From Paramecium sonneborni (taxonomy: Eukaryota > Ciliophora > Oligohymenophorea > Peniculida > Parameciidae), in the NCBI GenBank assembly GCA_905182985.1, contig CAJJDN010000077.1:355961-384477 (forward strand): a stretch of 28,517 nucleotides of DNA, given 5' to 3'. Positions within the stretch are counted from its first letter, which is position 1. Every line of letters starts with the position of its first letter. The translations under genes and the position numbers were made by a program. Positions 21,357 through 28,517 of this stretch are shown in pieces. A model generated the notes under the pieces. It was not told the origin of the DNA. It searched no databases and saw only the letters and a program-made list of their open reading frames with translations.

Positions 21357-22179
21357 CAACTTTCTATAAGTGAAATCACACCTAAAAATACTGATGAATA
21401 TTTAAACACTATTATTTCTTAAGGAAATACACTAGAATGTGATGTTAAAATAGTTAAAGGATGGTTTGGTCGCCATTTAAAATATAATTTTTATCACTCT
21501 AAGACTCAAACTTTGTTACTTTCTGTGAAAAAGTAATAATGTTTAGGTAAACATAAGTTTTAGTTAAGTAAATCAGAAAATGAGCTAGATATTGTTGGAA
21601 CATTAGAGTATTATCAAATATTTAATATAGGTCTAATTTTACTGGCACTGAATTTATTTTGTATTCAAATGGACTTTCCTATAAGAATACATAAGATAAG
21701 GAGGCATTAAGAAAAGAATTAGCTTACATCCATTATGAATATTAACTCTTAAAAACTAGAAGTATTTAGATAATATATATAATTTAGAAGGAAATCTCTT
21801 CAAAGCTTACATTCCATCGTTAGTAGAAGGTTGTCCTCGTTAAATTATACCTATTGATGAAAATACAGGTTTAAAAATTAAAACCAGATTTTTAAATAAA
21901 AGAAACGAAGAATATTTTGAATTCCAAACTTAAGAACCTATATGGAGTACAAAACATTAATCATTTACACTTCCATTTAATTCCAGAGTTAATAGTGCAT
22001 CAGTTCATAACTTTTTATTAAAATAATTAAATGAAGATGGTAAATTAAACAAAGATGTCGCAATTCAATTTGGAAAATTTGATGACAAATTCTTAAATAT
22101 TGATGTTACTTATCCATTCACTCCATTACAAGCATTCTCTATTATCATAAGTTAATTAGATAATAAATTGCTTATTTGA
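21357..22179 (+). CDS. Tubby-like protein, second copy lacking the 5' end
   Basis: Same sequence as codons 44-300 of the complete gene at 20079, including both introns (now 21608-21630 and 21762-21787) and TGA at 22177-22179. It has no start codon: the sequence begins directly after the N. If the duplication is an assembly artefact this gene does not exist. Confidence 0.85.
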
Positions 22180-22504
22180 AATCTCTCATCAAATATCTGA
22201 TATTATATGTTTAATAATACTATATAATCTAATTAATTTCTTCTCTTAATGTTTTTTATGTTAATATATTATGTCAATTAGAATGTTATTAAATAAACCA
22301 AAAAATAAATGTCAGATATATAAATGTTCACCAAATTTAAATTCCTATTTAATTACAGATATATTCTAGTTTGATAATAAATACAAATAGTAAGAAATTC
22401 ATTCATTCATGGATTTTAATAAAAAAAAATGTGGATAAAAGAATGATCAATATTATGGTTAACTAAAGGAATTGCTTAGATGTATTTTAAGGTTTGGTGA
22501 TGTA
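21357..22504. repeat. Second copy of the 1148-bp direct repeat
   Basis: Identical by eye to 20208-21355. It begins mid-codon-series in the Tubby-like gene and ends just after the first exon of the WD40 gene, where unique sequence resumes. Confidence 0.95.
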
Positions 22505-23678
22505 TTCTGAATTAAATACAGAATATATATTATAAATATATTATTATAATAATACAAAATAAGATAAGATAAATTTCATTGAAAACATTTTTTGGTAATC
22601 CAGAATTTGAAATATTTTGTATTCGATTTGATTATGAAGATTAAATAATAGCAGCTGTTAATAAAAATCGTATAATTTAGGTTGTTCTGATGGAACAGTA
22701 AATATATTTAAAATAGTGACAGGTGATACATAAATTTGATATTTATTAGATAAATTAGCATTTAATTTATAAGGATCATTTGAAGGATCAACTCCTACAA
22801 TGAGTATTAGATGGAGAAAGGAAATAAAGTTAAAAATGTAGTAATAAATATAAATTTTGATGGATCAATAATGTTTTGGTAAGCTTAGTCAGGGAAATAA
22901 TTGCATAGAATAATAGAAAGAATAACTAAATTTTATGTATGGATCTAAAATTAGATGGGGAAGTTTTTGCTACCTCAGGAAAAGGTTGTAAAGTACTCAA
23001 TTATTAAATTAATTAGATTCGAATTTATGATGAGGAAAAAAAAGAAATTATTCATAAATTTGATTCAGCTGATTAGTAAGAAAGTATACATAATTTAAGT
23101 AATTAATTTGGACATTTGAATAGGGTGTTCTCTTTAAAATTTTTAGAGGAATTCCCAAACACTATTCTTTCATGTGGTTGGGATGGTAATCTAGATATTT
23201 GGGATCTTAGAGATAAAAGAAGTGTTGGTTCTATATAAGGACCTCATGTATCTGGAGATAGTATTGATTTTAGGTAAAATATGATGAATAATTAAATTAA
23301 GGAATGGTTAACTTCTTACTGGTTCTTATCGAACAAATAATTAATTACAACTTTGGGATTTTGGTATAAGATGTTTGATAAAAAATATAAAATGGGATGA
23401 TATCTAGACAGAAAATAGTAATATATACTCTAGCTAATTTAGTAAAATAAATAGTGATACTATATTGGCAGGGAGTAGTGGGAAATAGGAAGTAAAGTTT
23501 TTTGATGTAAATGAAAATTATGAAGTTTGTGGATGGATTCATGATTTTAAAGAAGGTTTATATAATATAAAAATAATTAGGTATGTATTGTGTTGATTAT
23601 GGGAATAAATCAAATAAATTTGCATTTGGAGTTGGAGAAGGAGTAGTTTACATTTGTTAATTGAATACATATAAATGA
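22271..23678 (+). CDS. WD40-repeat protein with apparent frameshifts
   Basis: Starts MSIRMLLNKPKNKC and ends KFAFGVGEGVVYIC..., TGA at 23676-23678. Blades are visible as CSDGTVNIFKIVT, INFDGSIMFWQAQSGKQLH, ILCMDLKLDGEVFATSGKG, HLNRVFSLKFLEEFPNTILS followed by CGWDGNLDIWDLRDKRSVG, LLTGSYRTNNQLQLWDF, and SDTILAGSSGKQEVKFFDV. The protein is typical of a single seven-blade propeller used as a scaffold; I cannot name it. Plausible introns include 27 nt near 22720, 24 nt near 22998, 28 nt starting near 23274 (acceptor AAG) and 25 nt near 23557. Three places need one extra base to stay in frame: near 22666 (after GCAGCT), near 22820 (RWRK to GNKVKN) and near 22917. These could be sequencing losses or real decay. 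Confidence 0.65.
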
Positions 23679-23717
23679 ATAAACTATAAATTATTTTTGA
23701 TATTAAAATACAAAAAT

Positions 23718-25216
23718 ATGGAGCCATAATCGTTGATAGATAACTTAAATGAAGTTCTTCTTGGAGATTATTTTACATATATAGATACATTAGGCAAGGG
23801 TAGTTTTGGGATAGTAGTTTCTGCTTATAGTTCATCATTAGATAAAGTAGTAGCCATTAAAGTATACTTATAATTTAATTAGATTACTTAATACTTTGAA
23901 TAAGAAAATGAGTCATCCTTATTACAAGAGTGCTCTCATCCAAATATTGTTAAATTATATAAAGTAGACTAACTATATATTTTATTTATTTTAGGTCTTA
24001 ATAGCTAATAATAGAGTCTATTTGATTATGGAAAAGTTGGTAGGTACTACATTAGATGTTCTAATGAAAAGTACTGTATTAACTGAAGCCTTAACTAGAA
24101 ATATAATGTTATAAATCTTGAATGCTCTTGTCTTTCTTCATAGAAAAGGTATAATTCATAGAGATCTTAAGCCAGGTATATCTATATCTAATAATCAATT
24201 AGAAAATATATTTATATGTGAAAATAATTATGTTAAATTGATTGATCTGGGTTTAGGATATTAAATGTTTTCAAGAGCTTTTATTGGTTAATAAGTTGGT
24301 ACTCCTTATTATATTGCTCCAGAAGTTATTAATTAATAAGAGTAATCATAAGTATTTATTTTAATCTAAATTAGTTAGTTGATATCTTTTCTTTGGGAAT
24401 TATATTTTATCAATTAATCAACAATTCCTAACATCCGTTATGGCAGAAGGGATAAACTAAAAAAGATTATTATAAAACTATATCATCTGAGTTTTATATA
24501 TAATATCCTCCATAAATGTCAGAGTATATAAACTAACTATTAAATTATTTAGAATGGCTAAAGATTTTGTATAAAATACTGTGACATTCCAATCTATCAA
24601 TAGGATGTCTGCTTTATAGTGTTTAGAACATCCTTGGATCTTAGGAGAATAAACAAAATCTCATCCTATAACTAATAGAGAAATTAAATTAAGATATTCA
24701 TTTACTGAATATTTCAATAATGTAAAAGGAATTTTTAATATTTAGATTGTTAAAGCTTTATGGATACTCAAAATTTTTAAAGAGTAGTGTTCTGAAGAAA
24801 TCTATTATATGAAAACTTAAGAATCTGATGAAATAAATGAATTAATTGATGAAAATGAAGAATAATAACCATTATCAACTAGAGTTCATACAGAATAATT
24901 GATTCCAAGTGGCAGATAATATCGTCTACATCGACACACTACTAAAATAGAAAGAAAACCTTCTATTAAATTAATTAAAACATCATCACATCAGGACTTA
25001 TCCTAACTTAAAAATAAACTTTAAACATCTAAAAAATTTTTTAGTATTAATTTTAATATATAAGATCATATAAATCTAGCTCAGAGATTTAAGGACAATT
25101 TTACAATTCCAAAAGTTAATAGTTCAAAGAAGATTTCATCTCCTAACTTATTGCCTATAATATCTCCAGGTAAACAGAAAACATCAAGTTTCAATTTTAA
25201 TTTTAGATAATAGTGA
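23718..25216 (+). CDS. Serine/threonine protein kinase with DLG motif
   Basis: Introns at 23862-23882 (21 nt), 23964-23994 (31 nt), 24176-24202 (27 nt), 24352-24374 (23 nt) and 24524-24552 (29 nt) leave 1368 nt, giving 455 aa. The kinase domain runs from about residue 18 to 275. It shows the Gly-rich loop GKGSFGIV, VAIK with Lys48, HRDLKPEN with catalytic Asp132, LIDLGLG with Asp150 (DLG instead of DFG), GTPYYIAPEV, VDIFSLGIIFYQL, and RMSALQCLEHPWI closing the C-lobe. The general fold is CaMK/ULK-like; I cannot assign a subfamily. All catalytic residues are present, so it should be active. The 180-residue tail is basic and Ser/Lys-rich (KIERKPSIKLIKTSSHQD, SSKKISSPNLL) without a recognisable domain. 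It starts 39 bp after the WD40 gene's stop on the same strand. Confidence 0.9.
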
Positions 25217-25264
25217 TTTTAATTTACATATTTTATAAAGATTTTACTTTTAAATTTATCTTAC

Positions 25265-26053
25265 ATGTATTATGACTAATTTAAAAAAATTCTTGGTATG
25301 CTCTTAAAGACATAAAATGATGTAAAGTAATTTCACAAATTTACCAAAGTTATATTTGATACTGATGATGATGGTCTTGCTATATTTACTAAATAATTTA
25401 TATATAAGAACTAATTTAAAGTTATGATTTTGAATAACCTTCAAAAACATATACAGGATATGAATTTGATCGAATGAGGAGAATTAATTAAGATTAAAGA
25501 GGACGGGTTTGGGAGGAGATTAACAAAAGTACTTAAAAAAAATAAATATTGATGAAAATAGCAAAATAAACATACTATTGATTTAATTATTAAAAGCATT
25601 GAAAGAATTAAAAAGCTTTATGTATATTTTATATAGGTCCTTGACACCTTATATATTGTTTTAATTTAATTCTTAGAAAAAAAATATATTAGCAATCAAA
25701 ATGGTTTAAAAACAAATTTTAAGAATGAGATATATTTTGGAACAGGATATTGGAGAATAGATATATAATGTTCAATATATAATAAATAATTAAATTGATT
25801 CATGATATAAGTTTAATTTTTTAAAATGGAAATGATAAGAAGAAACCAATTTACAATAAAAGAAATAATTGTATAGACAGGATGAGAAAGTATTATTTGA
25901 AACTTGTTATTATTTATGTATGTACAATTGTAAGTATGATTATAAGAATTGACATTAGTAATTGAAATAATACCAGAAGTACATCTAATATGGCAATACT
26001 CGCTTTGTTGGAATGAAATGATATAATTAGCATAGAAAACAAATTAAGAATGA
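25265..26053 (+). pseudogene. Disrupted coding-like stretch with EF-hand-like loop
   Basis: Coding-like segments follow one another on the plus strand but in shifting frames: MYYDQFKKILGMLLKTQNDV from 25265, VIFDTDDDGLAIFTK (an EF-hand-type DxDxDG loop without the final Glu) near 25345, SYDFEQPSKTYTGYEFDRMR and GRVWEEINKS near 25424-25530, NIDENSKINILLIQLLKALK near 25544, and LIEIIPEVHLIWQYSLCWNE near 25955-26010, ending at TGA 26051-26053. One 29-nt intron (near 25931-25959) is convincing; other frame changes lack good splice sites. It may be one or two genes with unsolved introns or base errors, or decayed genes. It is convergent with the peptidase gene, whose stop is 31 bp away. Confidence 0.35.
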
Positions 26054-26084
26054 TCAATTTATTAATTAAATTTAATATATTTTA

Positions 26085-28150
26085 TCATAATTTCTCATTC
26101 AAAAATAAAAGGATCTTTAAAAACGTATCAAATCCAGTATTTAAACTATCAGCTAATGAATGATCCGCATTTGGATAAACATAAGTTTAAACTTCAGTTC
26201 CAACTTCTAATGCTTATGCTCTTAGAGCTAAAGATTATTGATAAGGACATCTTCTATCTTTTGAACCTATTAATAACAACGAAGGAATTCTTAGTGGTTG
26301 TAACATAGGCGATTTTTCAATCAAAATTTTATAATCTTCTGTACTTAGATTCCATGTATGTTTTCTATTTAAAGCGCAGGATGATCCCCATTCAGGAATA
26401 TCTGTTATATTAATCATAAATGGTAAATTAACAACAGGATTCATTATTACTGCAGCATTAAATTTATCATGATATTTAGATCCCATTAAAGCACTTAAAT
26501 ATCCACCATAAGAACCACCCATTATAAAAGTCTTTCCTGTTTTAAATTTTTACTAAACTTAATTTATCATATCTAAGATTTCCTATGCATCTAATTCTCC
26601 TATCTTTCCACTCAAAGCTTCTATAAAGTTCTATCCATAACTACATGATCCACTAAAATTTGGAGCCAATAAAATAAATCCTTACTATAATAAAATATGT
26701 CTTAATTATGTATATTAACTTTATATAACACCATGAGGCCCACCATGAGCTAATACTATTAATGGTCTATCATTAAAGAATTTTCGTAATTCTAAATTCT
26801 CTTCCTCATCTTTTAAATACCAAACAAAACCTTCTGCCTCACCACTTTAAACAAACTCTTCAACGAACTTTTCTTTTGAGACTTTAATATTAAAATGATC
26901 TAAATTTCTTATATGTTTTCTTTATTTATCCATTGCATTAATTACGGCTGTTAGGATTGGAGATTAATTTATATTCTCATCAGTGTAATATAAAATATCA
27001 TTTTCTTTATCATAATTTATTATTTCGCAATTATGTGTCACTTCTTATTCTTCAGAATGACTTATATTTACTATTTATTTTGTATTCACATCTATGCATT
27101 GTATTTTTTATTGACCTAATACAATTGAACTATAGATGAAATTGTTAGAATCTCTACTCCAAAAATTTAATTAAAGATCATCATAAAAACCACATATTCC
27201 TCCAATTATATTATCTCTCTTTTCTGTCTTCTCTCTCACTTATCTTAAATCATTTTCATTTTTTACACCAATTAATTCTTCCACTGTCTTACTTTCTAAA
27301 TTTATCATATTCAAACTCAAATAACATAAATGTTGGTGTTTGTAATCTGATCCTAAATATAATACTTTTTTATAATCTGGACTTATAAGAGGTTTTACGG
27401 ATATATCGTGCTTTGATAATAATTGTAATGGTTATTCATCCATTACCTCTCCTTTCTCAGGCAACTCTAATAATTTTGGTTTCTCTATTAAATATATTCC
27501 ACTCTCCCTATTAAAACAATGAACTATTCCATATTTAAATTCTTTATGAATTTTATATCCCCCTAATATTATTTCATCATTCTCTGTAAACTAGGGATAT
27601 GTTAAAAATAAATTATTAGGTGTTTATACTTTGTATAATCTTTGCTATTCGATATCTATCATAAATAAATAAAATATCTCTACATTATCCATCCTCTCTC
27701 CCCAGCTTTATTCATATTTCCTATAATTCCATGCTTATTGTATTTCCTCTTCTTTTTCCACCTAAAAGAAAGTCTTAGTTTCTTTATTCTTCCCTTTCGC
27801 TAAATACAAAACTTTATTATTTTTTTTGTTCCAAATGAATGGTTCTCCCACCATCTCATTATTCAATATTTCTTCATGGTATTTTTATGTGTTTATGCTA
27901 AATAGTAATTTGCCTTATTCATGTATCTCTATCACTTATCTTGGTTTCTCTTATTCATCTGTTATTTACTATTATTTAACAAATCTCTCTTTATCATTAC
28001 TAAAAGATGTCAATAAATTTTGTTAAACTATACTTCCTCTTTAAAGTAGATGAAACCCATCCAATTTTAATTAATACAAATTTTAGTAATCTAGTGAAGA
28101 GTTTTCTGTAATATTTTTCTTTGATATAATCATTTACACCAAATAATCAT
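26085..28150 (-). CDS. APEH: Acylaminoacyl-peptidase (acylamino-acid-releasing enzyme), S9C family
   Basis: Serine peptidase that removes N-acylated residues from blocked peptides, probably cytosolic. One intron at 28106-28137 (32 nt) leaves 2034 nt, giving 677 aa, close to animal APEH. The N-terminal beta-propeller includes GEPFIWNKKNNKVLYLAKG, SWGERMDN (compare the DWGE.M segment of animal APEH) and LISPDYKKVLYLGSDYKH. The alpha/beta-hydrolase half has LIVLAHGGPHG, FILLAPNFSGSCSYGQNF, the nucleophile elbow MGGSYGGY with Ser near residue 536, MNPVVNLPF...TDIPEW (animal NPVINIASM..TDIPDW), GSKDRRCPY with Asp near 621, and PNADHSL with His near 653. All three catalytic residues are present. 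The start at 28150 (MIIW, then the intron) is the weakest point, as the first exon is only 13 nt; the next part (NSSLDYQNLYQLKLDGF) is firm. Confidence 0.9.
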
Positions 28151-28517
28151 TATTTTATAGCTTAGCAATTGTATTCACTTTTTTTATTGTCTGCAATTAC
28201 GATGCTATGGTTTTAGTAACATTTATATATCCTTTCACACAATTCATTTTATGTTTTTATTTAGGATTTATTATCTAAAAATTTGATCAATAAAATCTCA
28301 AAATTGCTTAAAAATCATGATTTCTCAAGAACTTATAAAGTAATATAAAAACAATTTTATTCATTCAAAAATACCTAATAAATAAGTTTATTTAATAAGC
28401 TAATCCACTAATCATAAAAAAAGATTGATCAATTATTCTTATTATAAAGTATTTCAATTTCATCATAAATTGATTAAAATCAAAATTTTTGAATTATAAT
28501 TTAAATTGATTTATATA
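28151..28517. other. Upstream flank, no gene seen
   Basis: This 367-bp A/T-rich sequence lies upstream of the peptidase gene and should carry its promoter. I see no open coding frame with protein-like content, no RNA and no repeat before the window ends. Confidence 0.5.

Overview
The window reads as macronuclear DNA of a Paramecium-type ciliate. Three direct signs support this. Protein frames stay open only if TAA and TAG are read as glutamine and TGA as the sole stop. Almost every gene is cut by introns of about 20-34 nt, mostly GTA...TAG and sometimes ending in AAG, and removing them restores frame. Base composition is extremely A+T-rich and spacers between genes are often only 25-50 bp. 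I cannot name the species.

Layout. 64-1475 (-): short-chain-length succinate-semialdehyde-type aldehyde dehydrogenase. 2019-4175 (+): two unrecognised genes with imperfect models. 4204-15639 (-): a long run of six same-strand genes. In transcription order these are a TMEM107-like transition-zone protein, an intronless two-propeller WD protein (Gemin5-like), a coiled-coil protein with two GAF domains, a sperm-tail PG-rich repeat protein, a small coiled-coil protein, and a very large PAS-like multipass membrane protein. 15967-19238 (+): a cyclic-nucleotide-gated type channel with an unusual pore and a C-terminal CCHC zinc knuckle. 19282-19888 (-): a coiled-coil protein. 20079-21030 (+): a complete Tubby-like protein. 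22271-23678 (+): a WD40 gene with apparent single-base losses. 23718-25216 (+): a protein kinase. 25265-26053 (+): a disrupted coding-like stretch with an EF-hand-like loop. 26085-28150 (-): acylaminoacyl-peptidase (APEH).

A single undetermined base at 21356 separates two copies of a 1148-bp segment that I read as identical (20208-21355 and 21357-22504). This is most likely an unmerged contig overlap. The truncated second Tubby gene and the truncated first WD40 5' end are then assembly artefacts.

Functionally, several genes point to the cilium: TMEM107 (transition zone), Tubby-like protein (ciliary trafficking of membrane proteins), PG-rich repeat protein (axoneme) and the ion channel (membrane excitability). 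Nothing suggests operons; shared orientation and short spacers are normal for Paramecium. No RNA genes, CRISPR arrays, transposases or telomeric repeats were seen. Coordinates of simple genes are supported by exon arithmetic (coding length divisible by three after intron removal). The large PAS-like gene, the two genes at 2019-4175 and the stretch at 25265-26053 have only approximate models.
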